A DNA stretch of 64,000 nt, from the NCBI RefSeq assembly GCF_000613185.1, contig NZ_CCBB010000002.1, positions 62,001 to 126,000 on the forward strand. The letters are read 5' to 3'. Shown piece by piece: positions 17,928 to 26,569 of the stretch; within the stretch, counting starts at the first letter, position 1, and the number at the start of each line of letters is the position of its first letter. A model generated the notes under the pieces. That model did not search any database, was not told the DNA's origin, and saw only the letters and a list, made by a program, of their open reading frames with translations. A program made the position numbers and the translations under genes. Origin of the DNA: Mycolicibacterium cosmeticum (GTDB lineage: Bacteria; Actinomycetota; Actinomycetes; Mycobacteriales; Mycobacteriaceae).

Positions 17928-19456
17928 TTCTGGTCCTTGTCCGGGGTGTCACGGCGCTTGCGTGCCCCGATGACGCCCTCGGTCCAAGGGCGGTCCTCGG
18001 TATAGAGGTCCTCGTCGGGGGCGAGGTTGGGATCGCGCCGTTTCTCCTTGCCGGGCTGGGCGCCGCCGTGGCCCATGCCACCCATCCCGCCGCCCATGGC
18101 CGAGGCCGGGATGGCACCCGAGCCACCGCCGCGGGCGCCACCGGGTGCTGGGCCGACCGTCTCGGCGCCGACGCTGGGCTGCAGCGGCATGCCGGGTGCG
18201 CCGCCACCACCGCCGGCGCCGCCACCCGAGCCGCCACCGGCACCGGCGGGACTGACGCCCGGGTCGTCCAGCGCCGGGTCGGGCAACCCACCATCGGGCA
18301 GTCCACCTCCTGGCAGCCCGCCCCCGGACGGCAACCCGCCGCCGGCGGGGGAGCCGCCACCGCCCTTTCCGGCCGGGCTGCCGCCGGAACCCGATGGGCT
18401 GCCGCCTGATCCGGCGGAGCTCGACGGTGACTGCCCGGTCGACAGCGGATCGGCGCCCTGCGGGCTCACCGGCGCCGACGGCGGCTGCGGTGACCCGAGA
18501 GGCTGGCCGGCACCGCCGCCCGGGTTACCGCCACCGCCACCGCCGCCGCTGCCGGAGCCCGATGTGGTGCCCCCACCGGTCCCGCCGGATGAGGCGAACC
18601 CGGGCTTTTCCACCTTCACCTGGTCGAAGGTGGCCTGCCCGGCGTAGTTCTGCCGCACCTCGTCGGAGGCCTGCTGCAGCTTCGCCATCTCGGCCTGCAC
18701 ATGCTGGGCCTGGACTTGGGACCTGGCGTCGCCCTCGGCCAGCAACCGGGCCAGGGCCTGCTTGGCGGCGAGGTACTGGAGATAGAGCGGCGTGTGCTCG
18801 GTCACCGCGGTGACGTGCGCGTCGGCGATCTTGTTGGCGGCGTCGGCCAATCGCCGCCACGCCGCGCCCAGTTCGGTGCACCAGTCGCCGTACTCGTCGA
18901 GCCGCCGGTGGGCGGCGTCGGCGGCCTCACCCTCCCAGTCTGAGGTGTTCTTCGGTGGTCGGGCGCCCTCGGCGCTGTCGGCGGCCAGGTCCCACTGCAC
19001 GGCGGCGGCCCGCAACGAGGCGTCGCTACCGCTGAGCAGTTGCATGTGGGTCTGCTCGATATTGCTGTAGCCGCCGGCATCCAGGGCCTTCGGCGCCGGC
19101 GATGCCTGGGGTACCGGGGGCAGCGGTGTGGACGGCGGGGACAAGGTGATGCCCTCGACCGCCGCGTGCCGCTGCGGATCGTCGAGCGTGGTCTTGTACT
19201 TCTCGTCGACCTCGTCGTAGGCCTTCGCGGCCGAGTCGAGCATCTCGGCGAGCCGATGGCCCTGGGCCTCCGCGAGTTTCTGATACTGCGCCAGCTCAGC
19301 GGCGTTGTCGTTCAAATTCGCGGTCGCCGTGATGGCCAACGGCAACTGGTCCGGCGGCATGGCCTGCGCGTCCGGCTGGTACCAGAACACCGCACGCATC
19401 GCCCCCGCCAGGCCTCTCAGGTCGGCGGTGACGACCTTCACCTCGTTGGCGGTCAT
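17924..19456 (-). CDS. espB: ESX-1 secreted substrate EspB
   Basis: The 510-residue protein matches EspB in layout: a helical N-terminal PE/PPE-like part with export motif Y80-D84 (YDEVD), a WxG turn at W174-G176 (DWEGEAA), then a long Gly/Pro/Ser-rich region (~285-460) and the characteristic end EDLYTEDRPWTEGVIGARK. M. tuberculosis EspB ends in nearly the same sequence and has its YxxxD and WxG motifs at almost the same positions. EspB is exported by ESX-1, cut by MycP1 in its C-terminal half, and forms oligomeric rings. The protein here is about 50 residues longer, all in the low-complexity part. It is coupled to eccE1 by ATGA overlap. Confidence 0.92.
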   Translation of the reverse strand: MTANEVKVVTADLRGLAGAMRAVFWYQPDAQAMPPDQLPLAITATANLNDNAAELAQYQKLAEAQGHRLAEMLDSAAKAYDEVDEKYKTTLDDPQRHAAVEGITLSPPSTPLPPVPQASPAPKALDAGGYSNIEQTHMQLLSGSDASLRAAAVQWDLAADSAEGARPPKNTSDWEGEAADAAHRRLDEYGDWCTELGAAWRRLADAANKIADAHVTAVTEHTPLYLQYLAAKQALARLLAEGDARSQVQAQHVQAEMAKLQQASDEVRQNYAGQATFDQVKVEKPGFASSGGTGGGTTSGSGSGGGGGGGNPGGGAGQPLGSPQPPSAPVSPQGADPLSTGQSPSSSAGSGGSPSGSGGSPAGKGGGGSPAGGGLPSGGGLPGGGLPDGGLPDPALDDPGVSPAGAGGGSGGGAGGGGGAPGMPLQPSVGAETVGPAPGGARGGGSGAIPASAMGGGMGGMGHGGAQPGKEKRRDPNLAPDEDLYTEDRPWTEGVIGARKRRDTPDKDQK

Positions 19457-20853
19457 ACCCCCTCCAGCGCCATCTGGTAGCGGCTCTCCTCACGCGGGTT
19501 GATCAACCGAATCGGCAACTGAGAGTGCCGCGGTGTGCCGATGAAGTTGCTACGCAACACGACTCGTCCGACCCCGGGATGCGGTCCGAGGTAGGTGGTG
19601 GCGTTCGGCCACGTCACCTTGGCCTCGGTGCCGATCCGGCCGTTGACGAAGCCGGCGAACTCGCGGAACTGCGGGCCCAGCGTCACCACGCCCCCGGCTG
19701 CGGCCGACCGGATGACGAACTGGGTGAACAGCCGCGCGTCACCCAGGTTGATGCTGACATCCACGTCGTCGAACGGCATGTACACCGGGTAGCGGTCGGC
19801 CGTCTCGCCCACCAGCACCCCCGCCGAGCCGATCGGCAGTTCGTAATGCCGGTCGGTGACCGGGCTCTGTCCGAGCAGCGCGGCCCGCTGCCCACCGAAC
19901 AGGCACGAAAACCCGCGCGGGGTGGCCGGATTGGCCAGCGTGGTCAGCAGCACCGTGGTGGTGGGTGCGGCACCGGGGCGGATGCGCACCCGGGTGATGG
20001 TGTGGTCGGCGCGGGCCGACCACCAGACGTTCGGCCCACCCGGCGCCACATACGCCGCGGTGAACGTGCTGCGGCCCTTGATCGACGACCACGACTCGCG
20101 TTCGAAACTGATCTCGGTGGCCCGGTCGAAATCGTCGAAGCTGCGCCCGCACCGCGCATCGATACCGTTGCTGGCCAACTGATCCGCGATGCGGGTGGTG
20201 GAGGCCACCAGGTAGCGGGCCAGCCCGGCGACACCGGACTCGCGGCGCTGGGCCGGCCGCCGGGTGCGTTCGGGGTCGGCGCGCAGCACGATCCAGGTGC
20301 GCCGGTTCGCCGGTGCCGGGTACGGCCCGACCACCTGTTCGTAGAGCGCGACGAGGCTGGCCGGTGCGGTCTTGCCCACCCGGTACCCGGCGGAGACGAC
20401 GTCGGCCTCCAGTTCGGGGCAGTGCGCGGCGAGCAGTTGTTCGACCAGCCGGGTGTCCACCACGTCGTCGGTGAACGCCTCACCGGACACCAGCACCGTC
20501 GGGGTGAACGGGCGGGGGATCAGTTCGATGGTGGCGATCAACTGGTCGCCCTCCCAGCGCACCGCGACGTGATCGCCGGGCAGCACCGTGGCGCCGACGG
20601 CGGGCACCGACGGCGCGGGTGGCGCGACGGTGTGCCGGCGTCGCCAGGAGAACAGTGCGGCGATCCAGCCGGTGAAGCGGCGGCCGCGGACGGTCAGGGT
20701 GGTCGCGACGGCGATCAGCACGGCCAGCGTGATGCCCAGCCACAGCAGGTTCAGCGGGATGGACACCAGCACCACGGCCGGGATCAGCACCGCCGCCCAC
20801 AGCAGGTGACCGGTGGTGAAGCGAAAACCGAACTGGCCGAAGAACTCTCTCAT
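19453..20853 (-). CDS. eccE1: ESX-1 membrane component EccE1
   Basis: A 466-residue type VII secretion component. Two closely spaced transmembrane segments lie near the N-terminus (~15-35 and ~38-55), followed by RGRRFTGWIAALFSWRRRH and a large periplasmic/cytosolic domain. Length, the two N-terminal helices and position between espB and mycP1 identify EccE. In the ESX complex EccE lies at the periphery of the membrane assembly with EccB, EccC and EccD. None of those partners is encoded in this window. Start and stop both overlap neighbours by 4 bp, so it is translated with mycP1 and espB. Confidence 0.88.
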   Translation of the reverse strand: MREFFGQFGFRFTTGHLLWAAVLIPAVVLVSIPLNLLWLGITLAVLIAVATTLTVRGRRFTGWIAALFSWRRRHTVAPPAPSVPAVGATVLPGDHVAVRWEGDQLIATIELIPRPFTPTVLVSGEAFTDDVVDTRLVEQLLAAHCPELEADVVSAGYRVGKTAPASLVALYEQVVGPYPAPANRRTWIVLRADPERTRRPAQRRESGVAGLARYLVASTTRIADQLASNGIDARCGRSFDDFDRATEISFERESWSSIKGRSTFTAAYVAPGGPNVWWSARADHTITRVRIRPGAAPTTTVLLTTLANPATPRGFSCLFGGQRAALLGQSPVTDRHYELPIGSAGVLVGETADRYPVYMPFDDVDVSINLGDARLFTQFVIRSAAAGGVVTLGPQFREFAGFVNGRIGTEAKVTWPNATTYLGPHPGVGRVVLRSNFIGTPRHSQLPIRLINPREESRYQMALEGV

Positions 20854-22205
20854 CGGCGCCTCAGGGCGCGGCGGGCCAGCGCGCCGATCCCGAGGATCAG
20901 CGCGACCGCGGTCCCCGTCACCACCACGATGGTGATGGGGCGCCGGTCCGGCGGCGGGACATAGACCGGCGGCGGAAGCTGTTTGACCCGGTACGGCACT
21001 GCCTTCGGGCCGGCGGGCACGTCCCAGGTCAGCGCGGCCACGGGGTCGATCACCCCGGCGCCGACGTAGTTGTCCACCCCGCCGCCGGGATGCCGGGCGG
21101 TGGCGGTGATCCGGTTCATGATCTGCGCCGGGGTGAGGTCGGGGAAGCGCTGCCGCAGCAGCGCGGCCAGGCCGGACACATAGGCGGCCGCGAAGGAGGT
21201 GCCCGCGATGGGGATGGGCCCGTCGGTGCCGGCCAGCGCGTTGACCGGATTGCCGTCATACCCCAGCGCGGTGATGTTCTCCGCGGGCGCCGCCGCGTCG
21301 AGCCACGGACCCGACACCGAGAAGCTGCTCGGCTGTCCCGTCTGGCCGATACCGCCGACCGTCAGCACCATCGGCGAATACCAGGCCGGTGACACGATGG
21401 TCTGCACCTGCTTCCAGCCGCGCGGGTCGTTGGGCTGGTCGGCTTCCGGTGGCGGATTCTGTGCGCAGTCCTGGCCGGTGTTGCCCGCGGCGACCACCAC
21501 CACCGCGCCCTTGATGTTGACGGCGTAGTTGATCGCGGCACCCAGACCGGACTCGTTGATCGGGCGGGTCACCTTGTAGCAGGCCGCCTCGCTGATGTTG
21601 ATCACCTGCGCGCCGAGGTTGGCGGCATGCACGATCGCGCGGGCCAGGCTGCGCAGTGAGCCCGCGGTCTGGGTGCTGTTCGGATCGTTCGGGTCGCTGC
21701 GGGACCCGACGGGCTGGAAATTGTCCGAGGTCTGGCGCAGGGACAGCAGGCGCGCATCGGGTGCGACGCCGACGAACCCGTCGGTGGGTGCGGGCCGCCC
21801 GGCGATGATCGAGGCCGTCAGCGTGCCGTGCGAGTCGCAGTCCGACATCCCGTTGCCGGCCTTGTCGACGAAATCACCGCCCGGTTCGGCGGGCACCCGG
21901 GGCGAGCCGTTGACGCCCGTGTCGATGACGGCGACGGTGATCCCGGCGCCGGTCGCGAACTTCTGCGCGTCGGCCAGCCGCAGATAGTCGTTGGCCCACG
22001 GCTTGTCGGTGAAGTTCGAGTTCGGGAACGTGATCGGCGCCGAACACACCCGTCGCTGTTCGGTGGGCTGATCCGGCCCGGTCTCGTCCGGGGGAACGGC
22101 CCCGGGGTCGATCGTCGGCGGCTCGACGGCACCGGCCGGCGGGGCCAGGCCCACCAACAGCGTCAACGCGGCCAGCAGCGCAGCGATGCGTCGCACGGTC
22201 GTCAC
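20850..22205 (-). CDS. mycP1: Mycosin-1 subtilisin-like protease MycP1
   Basis: A membrane-anchored serine protease of the ESX-1 system. It has an N-terminal signal peptide (RRIAALLAALTLLVGLAPPAGA), the catalytic Asp in VAVIDTGVN, His in DCDSHGTLTAS and Ser in IAGTSFAAAYVSGLAALL, then a proline-rich linker and a C-terminal transmembrane helix (ITIVVVTGTAVALILGIGAL) with an Arg-rich tail. The N-terminal extension with a cysteine at ~53 fits mycosins. Several GTG starts are in frame (22241, 22205, 22196); AAGGGGG lies about ten bases before the last, so the true start could be 22196. MycP1 cleaves EspB, which is encoded two genes downstream in the same operon. Confidence 0.92.
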   Translation of the reverse strand: MTTVRRIAALLAALTLLVGLAPPAGAVEPPTIDPGAVPPDETGPDQPTEQRRVCSAPITFPNSNFTDKPWANDYLRLADAQKFATGAGITVAVIDTGVNGSPRVPAEPGGDFVDKAGNGMSDCDSHGTLTASIIAGRPAPTDGFVGVAPDARLLSLRQTSDNFQPVGSRSDPNDPNSTQTAGSLRSLARAIVHAANLGAQVINISEAACYKVTRPINESGLGAAINYAVNIKGAVVVVAAGNTGQDCAQNPPPEADQPNDPRGWKQVQTIVSPAWYSPMVLTVGGIGQTGQPSSFSVSGPWLDAAAPAENITALGYDGNPVNALAGTDGPIPIAGTSFAAAYVSGLAALLRQRFPDLTPAQIMNRITATARHPGGGVDNYVGAGVIDPVAALTWDVPAGPKAVPYRVKQLPPPVYVPPPDRRPITIVVVTGTAVALILGIGALARRALRRR

Positions 22206-22259
22206 TCCCCCTTGCAATCCCCGGTTGCGGCTGTGTGACACAACCGCAGCAAAGCGAAG

Positions 22260-22275
22260 GCCGCATCGGTGCGGC
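22260..22275 (-). terminator. Possible terminator after the fructose PTS operon
   Basis: GCCGCA-TCGG-TGCGGC forms a perfect 6-bp stem with a 4-nt loop about 100 bp past the ptsH stop and before the mycP1 start. On the minus strand it is followed by CTTCGCTTTG, which is only weakly T-rich. It may separate pts transcription from the ESX-1 genes. Confidence 0.35.
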
Positions 22276-22374
22276 GTGTTCGCGCAACGTCAGCCTATGA
22301 GACGAATCCCGCGGGCGGCGTCAGAGCAATATTACGGGGGCGAAGAAGCAGACCGTATCGCTTTCTGGCGGGGC

Positions 22375-22632
22375 TCAGGCGTCCAGATCCTGGGTCACCA
22401 GGTCGGCGACGGTGGCCAGCACCGCCGCGTCGTCGGAGGCCACCGTCACCTGCGCGCCGTTGCCGGCACCGAGGGTCATGATCATCAGCGCCGAACCGGC
22501 GTCCACCGGCTCGCCGCCGTCGACGGCCAGGGTCACCGGCACGCCGGCGTTGACGACGGCCTCGGCGATGATGGCGGCCGGCCGGGCGTGCAGGCCGATG
22601 GCGGATCCGACGGTGACGGTCTTGCTGGGCAT
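22375..22632 (-). CDS. ptsH: Phosphocarrier protein HPr
   Basis: The 85-residue phosphocarrier of the phosphotransferase system. His15 in GLHARPAA accepts the phosphoryl group from enzyme I and passes it to the IIA domain of FruA. Ser47 in DAGSALMIMTLGA is at the position of the regulatory serine of Gram-positive HPr, but whether it is phosphorylated in mycobacteria is not evident. It is the last gene of the minus-strand set fruR-fruK-fruA-ptsH, 28 bp after fruA. An AT-free leader with GGAGAACAACC precedes the ATG. Confidence 0.95.
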   Translation of the reverse strand: MPSKTVTVGSAIGLHARPAAIIAEAVVNAGVPVTLAVDGGEPVDAGSALMIMTLGAGNGAQVTVASDDAAVLATVADLVTQDLDA

Positions 22633-22660
22633 GGTTGTTCTCCTCGGTTGTAGGGGTGGA

Positions 22661-24664
22661 TCAGGCGTTGACGGGGGTCTTGGTGAACTGCTTGGCGAGC
22701 ACGACGGCCAGCGCGGCGACCGCGGTTCCGGCCGCCAGCGCCACCAGGAACCAGACCAGGTGGCCGATCGCGAAGAAGACGAAGATGCCGCCGTGCGGGG
22801 CCTTGAGCGTGACGTTGAAGGCCATGATCATCGCGCCGGTGACGGCACCGCCGGCCATCATCGAGGGGATCACCCGCAGCGGATCGGCCGCGGCGAACGG
22901 GATGGCGCCCTCGGAGATGAACGAGGCACCCAGCAGCCACGCCGCCCGGCCGTTCTCCCGCTCCGGCTCGCTGAACATCCCGGGCCGCACCGTGGTGGCC
23001 AGGGCCATGGCCAGCGGCGGCACCATGCCGGCGGCCATCACCGCGGCCATGATCCGCAGCGATGCCGGGTCGGCGACATTGAGTCCCGCGGTGGCGAACG
23101 CATAGGCTGCCTTGTTGACGGGGCCACCCAGGTCGAAGCACATCATCAGGCCGAGGATGACGCCGAGCAGGATCACCGACGCGCCGGTCAGCCCGTTGAG
23201 CCAGTTGGTCAGGCCCGAGGTGATCGCGGCGAGCGGCCGGCCGAGCAGCAGGAACATCAGCAGCCCGACGACCAGCGAGGCGAACAGCGGGATGACGACC
23301 ACCGGCATCAGGCCCCGCAACCATTGCGGCACACTGACTTTGGAAATCCACAGGGCGGTGAACCCGGCGATCAGGCCCCCGACGATGCCGCCGATGAACC
23401 CGCCGCCGACGAAGACCGCGACCGCACCCGCGGTGAAACCGGGTGCGATGCCGGGCCGGTCGGCGATCGCGAAGCTGATGTACCCGGCCAGCGCGGGCAC
23501 CAGGAACATGAACGCCAAGCCGCCGACCGTGAAGAGCACCGCCCCCAGGTATTGCGCGAAGCCGCCCGCGGGCAGGTCGGTCAGCGAGTTTCCGGTGGCG
23601 ATGTGGGCGCCCAGCGAGTTCATGCCGAAGCCGACGGGTTTCGCGCCGTCGGGACTGTTCGCGATGTCGTAACCGGCGAACAGGAAGCCCAGCGCGATCA
23701 GCAGACCGCCGGCCGCCACGAACGGGATCATGTAACTCACGCCGGTGAGCAGGATCTGGCGCAGCCGGGTGCCCCAGCCCAGGCTGCCCGCGGCGGAGGA
23801 GGCGGCGGCGGCCTCACCCGCGGTCCCGGAGACCCGGGGGGCGTCGGGGTCGGCCGCGGCCGAGACGGCTTCGGCGATCATCTTGTCCGGCTCGTTGATG
23901 GCGCGCTTGACCCCGGAGGCGATGACGGGTTTCCCGGCGAAGCGCTGTTTGTCCTTGACACCGACATCGGTGGCGAAGATGACGGCACCGGCATTGGCGA
24001 TGGTGTCGGCCGACAGCGCGGTGCCGCCCGAGGAACCCTGGGTCTCGACGGTGAGGGCGACATCGGCCCGCTCCGCGGCCAGCTTGAGTGCGTCGGCGGC
24101 CATGTAGGTGTGGGCGATTCCGGTGGGGCACGCGGTGACCGCCACGATCGATGCCTTCTTGGCCGCGGCGGCGGTTTCGGCGGGTGCGGCCGGGGCCGGG
24201 TTGATCACGCCGTCGACGAGGGCCACGAGTTCACCAGCGGTCTTGGCCGCGCGCAGCGATGCCACGAATTCCTTGCGCACCAGCGCGCGGGCCAGGCTGG
24301 AGAGCAGCTTGAGGTGTTCGGCGCCACCGGATTCCGGCGCCGCGATGAGGAACACCAGGTCGGCCGGACCGTCCGGGGCGCCGAAGTCGACCGCCGGCGC
24401 CAGCCGGGCGAACCCGATGGTCGGCGTGTCGACGAACGCCGACCGGCAGTGCGGGATGGCGATGCCGCCGGGTAAACCGGTGGCCGACTGTGCTTCCCGG
24501 GCCATGGCCGCGGCGATCAGCCCGTCGGCGTCACTGGTGCGGCCGGCGCCGGCGAGCAGCGCGGCGATGCGGCCGATCACGGACTGGTTGCTGGTGCCGG
24601 CGTCGGCGTCGAGCAGCACCAGATCGGTGGTGATCACCGGCTGAGCGGTATCGGTGGTGGACAT
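22661..24664 (-). CDS. fruA: PTS fructose transporter subunit IIABC
   Basis: The 667-residue fused fructose permease and kinase complex has domains in the order IIA, IIB, IIC. IIA (~1-150) carries the phosphorylated His72 in IAIPHCRS. IIB (~170-265) carries the phosphocysteine Cys179 in VTACPTGIAHTYMAADAL. IIC (~300-660) has multiple transmembrane segments and makes the channel. It imports fructose as fructose 1-phosphate, the substrate of FruK encoded 25 bp upstream. The arrangement of fusion matches actinobacterial FruA proteins. Confidence 0.95.
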   Translation of the reverse strand: MSTTDTAQPVITTDLVLLDADAGTSNQSVIGRIAALLAGAGRTSDADGLIAAAMAREAQSATGLPGGIAIPHCRSAFVDTPTIGFARLAPAVDFGAPDGPADLVFLIAAPESGGAEHLKLLSSLARALVRKEFVASLRAAKTAGELVALVDGVINPAPAAPAETAAAAKKASIVAVTACPTGIAHTYMAADALKLAAERADVALTVETQGSSGGTALSADTIANAGAVIFATDVGVKDKQRFAGKPVIASGVKRAINEPDKMIAEAVSAAADPDAPRVSGTAGEAAAASSAAGSLGWGTRLRQILLTGVSYMIPFVAAGGLLIALGFLFAGYDIANSPDGAKPVGFGMNSLGAHIATGNSLTDLPAGGFAQYLGAVLFTVGGLAFMFLVPALAGYISFAIADRPGIAPGFTAGAVAVFVGGGFIGGIVGGLIAGFTALWISKVSVPQWLRGLMPVVVIPLFASLVVGLLMFLLLGRPLAAITSGLTNWLNGLTGASVILLGVILGLMMCFDLGGPVNKAAYAFATAGLNVADPASLRIMAAVMAAGMVPPLAMALATTVRPGMFSEPERENGRAAWLLGASFISEGAIPFAAADPLRVIPSMMAGGAVTGAMIMAFNVTLKAPHGGIFVFFAIGHLVWFLVALAAGTAVAALAVVLAKQFTKTPVNA

Positions 24665-24689
24665 GGTGTGACCTTCTCGTGGTGGGGGT

Positions 24690-25667
24690 TCAGGATCCGG
24701 TGGTGGACGGTGCGATCGACTTCACGACGACGGCATCGAGGTTGATCTGGGCGGGGGCGGGCAGTGCGGAGCCGGGCAGACCGGCCGCGGCGCTGCCGTA
24801 GGCCACGGCCATCTGCAGGCGCTCGGCGGGCGCCGCGCCGGCCATCGCGGCGCGGACGTAACCGGCCAGCGACGCGTCCCCGGCACCGACCGTGCTGCGC
24901 GGCACGGTCGGCGGTGGCGTGGCCAGCCAGCTGCCGTCGGTGTCCACCAGCACGGCGCCGGCGGCGCCGAGGGTGACCAGGATGGTGGCCGCACCGCGGT
25001 CCACCAGCTGGCGGGCGGCGGCGACCACCGGCCCGGTATCACCGTGGGCCACCGCATCTTCCAGTTCCTCGCCGGAGCAATCGGTGAGACCGGCCAGCTC
25101 GTCGGCATTCGGTTTGATGACATCCGGTGCGGCGGTGCCGAATTCGGCGGCCAGTGCCGACAGCGGCGCGTCGGAGGTGTCCACCGCGACGCGGCAGCCG
25201 TATCCGGCGAGCTCGGCCACCACGTCGGCGTACCAGCGGTCGGGGATGCCCGGCGGCAGTGAACCGGACAGCACCACCCAGCTGGCGGTCTGGGCGGCGT
25301 GCAGCACGGTGTGGGTGAGTTCCTGCAGAGCGGCGGCCTCGACGGGAGCACCGGGCTCGTTGAGTTTGGTTGTGGTGCCGTCGTCTTCGGTGATCGTCAG
25401 GTTGGTGCGCACCTGACCGGGGATCGGCACGTTGCGGTACGGCACGCCGATGGCGCGCAGCGCGACGAGGATGGGATCGGTGTCGGCGGCGGGTAGCACA
25501 GCGATGGTGTCCAGCCCGGCCAGTCCGAGGGCGCGGGCCACGTTGACGCCCTTGCCGCCGGGTTCGCTGGTGACCGACCGGACCCGGTGCACCGCACCCC
25601 GCACGAGCGGTGTGCCGAGGGTGACGGTGCGGTCGATGCCCGGATTCGGTGTGACGGTGACGATCAT
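24690..25667 (-). CDS. fruK: 1-phosphofructokinase (PfkB family)
   Basis: The 325-residue sugar kinase converts fructose 1-phosphate to fructose 1,6-bisphosphate. The N-terminus MIVTVTPNPGIDRT and the GGKGVNVARAL motif are characteristic of FruK/LacC-type PfkB kinases. The C-terminal STVGAGDASLAGY holds the catalytic Asp of the GAGD anion hole. The ATG at 25667 overlaps the fruR stop as ATGA; the frame remains open upstream, but that part is the shadow of fruR. Function follows directly from family and neighbours. Confidence 0.94.
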   Translation of the reverse strand: MIVTVTPNPGIDRTVTLGTPLVRGAVHRVRSVTSEPGGKGVNVARALGLAGLDTIAVLPAADTDPILVALRAIGVPYRNVPIPGQVRTNLTITEDDGTTTKLNEPGAPVEAAALQELTHTVLHAAQTASWVVLSGSLPPGIPDRWYADVVAELAGYGCRVAVDTSDAPLSALAAEFGTAAPDVIKPNADELAGLTDCSGEELEDAVAHGDTGPVVAAARQLVDRGAATILVTLGAAGAVLVDTDGSWLATPPPTVPRSTVGAGDASLAGYVRAAMAGAAPAERLQMAVAYGSAAAGLPGSALPAPAQINLDAVVVKSIAPSTTGS

Positions 25668-26443
25668 GCCTGCTCTCCCGCGAGGACGATTTCGATGCCG
25701 AGCCCGGTCAGCTCGGCACGGTCGGCATCGGTGATCTCGGTATCGGTGATCAGCGCGTCGACGCTGGAGATCGGTGCGAAGCTGATGAGCTCCTCGCGGC
25801 CGATCTTCGATGAATCCGAGGCGACGACAACGTAATTGGCGCATTTGACCATGGCTCGCTTGACCGCCGCCTCGTCCGGGTCGGGGGTGGACAGGCCATG
25901 GCGGGGGGTGATGCCGTTGGTGCCGATGAACGCGATGTCGACCCGCAGGCTGTCGAGCACCGCCAGCGTGGCCTCGCCCACGGCGGCCTGGGTGACGCCG
26001 CGGACGCGGCCGCCGAGCAGGTGCAGCGCGACCGACGGGACCGCGGACAGCCGGGCGGCGATCGGTACCGAGTTCGTCACCACCACCAGCTCGCGGTCGG
26101 TGGGGATGGCGGCGGCGATCCGGCTGGTGGTGGTGCCGGCGTCCAGCAGCACGGTCGATCCGGACAGCGGGAAGAAGTCGGTGGCCGCCGCGGCGATGGC
26201 GTCCTTGCGGTCGGCGCGGGTGGTGTCGCGTTCGCTGACATCCTGTTCGACCAGGTGCAGTGCGCGGGCCGGGACGGCGCCGCCGTGCACCCGGCGCACC
26301 ACCCCGGCCTTGTCCAGCGCCGCCAGGTCCCGCCGCACGGTCTCGGTGGTGACCTCGTAGGCTTGCGCCAGTTCGGCGACGGACGCGCGGCCCTGCCGGA
26401 TCACCAGCGAGGCGATCGCTTGCTGACGTTCTTCGGCGTACAT
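25664..26443 (-). CDS. fruR: DeoR/GlpR-family regulator of the fructose operon
   Basis: A 259-residue repressor with an N-terminal winged helix-turn-helix (ERQQAIASLVIRQGRASVAE, recognition helix around TTETVRRDLAALDKAG) and a DeoR sugar-phosphate sensor domain (LDAGTTTSRIAAAI, VVASDSSKIGR). It is first in the minus-strand fru operon and divergent from ptsI. It probably represses both directions from the shared 126-bp intergenic region, with fructose 1-phosphate as the likely inducer (inference from related systems). The symbol reflects role and position. Confidence 0.87.
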   Translation of the reverse strand: MYAEERQQAIASLVIRQGRASVAELAQAYEVTTETVRRDLAALDKAGVVRRVHGGAVPARALHLVEQDVSERDTTRADRKDAIAAAATDFFPLSGSTVLLDAGTTTSRIAAAIPTDRELVVVTNSVPIAARLSAVPSVALHLLGGRVRGVTQAAVGEATLAVLDSLRVDIAFIGTNGITPRHGLSTPDPDEAAVKRAMVKCANYVVVASDSSKIGREELISFAPISSVDALITDTEITDADRAELTGLGIEIVLAGEQA

Positions 26444-26510
26444 GGCTCCGGTCTCGGGGTCTGGGATCGAGTGGGTTCTCCGGCGTCGGACCGGGCTGTG
26501 AATGTTGGTA

Positions 26511-26562
26511 TGTGTTGTTTTACGCTTGTTTGTGTTGACTTGTCAACGATTTCTTGTAACGT
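26511..26562 (+). promoter_or_regulatory. ptsI promoter with putative FruR sites
   Basis: TTGACT (26535-26540) and TAACGT (26557-26562), 16 bp apart, make a good sigma-A promoter whose start would fall on or next to the ptsI ATG at 26570, implying a nearly leaderless mRNA. The -35 box is inside the palindrome GTTGAC-TT-GTCAAC (26534-26547). The heptamer TGTGTTG occurs at 26511-26517 and 26531-26537, exactly 20 bp or two helical turns apart, as expected for DeoR-type direct-repeat binding. Binding there would block ptsI transcription. Confidence 0.6.
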
Positions 26563-26569
26563 GGCTCAC

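Noticed and set aside
18190..18600. Gly/Pro/Ser repeats suggesting a PE_PGRS gene
   Set aside because: They are the low-complexity C-terminal part of EspB in the same frame, with the EspB-specific C-terminus after them.
25898..26569. N-terminal extension of enzyme I by 224 codons
   Set aside because: It is the antisense of fruR and has low-complexity composition. The promoter and family length support 26570.
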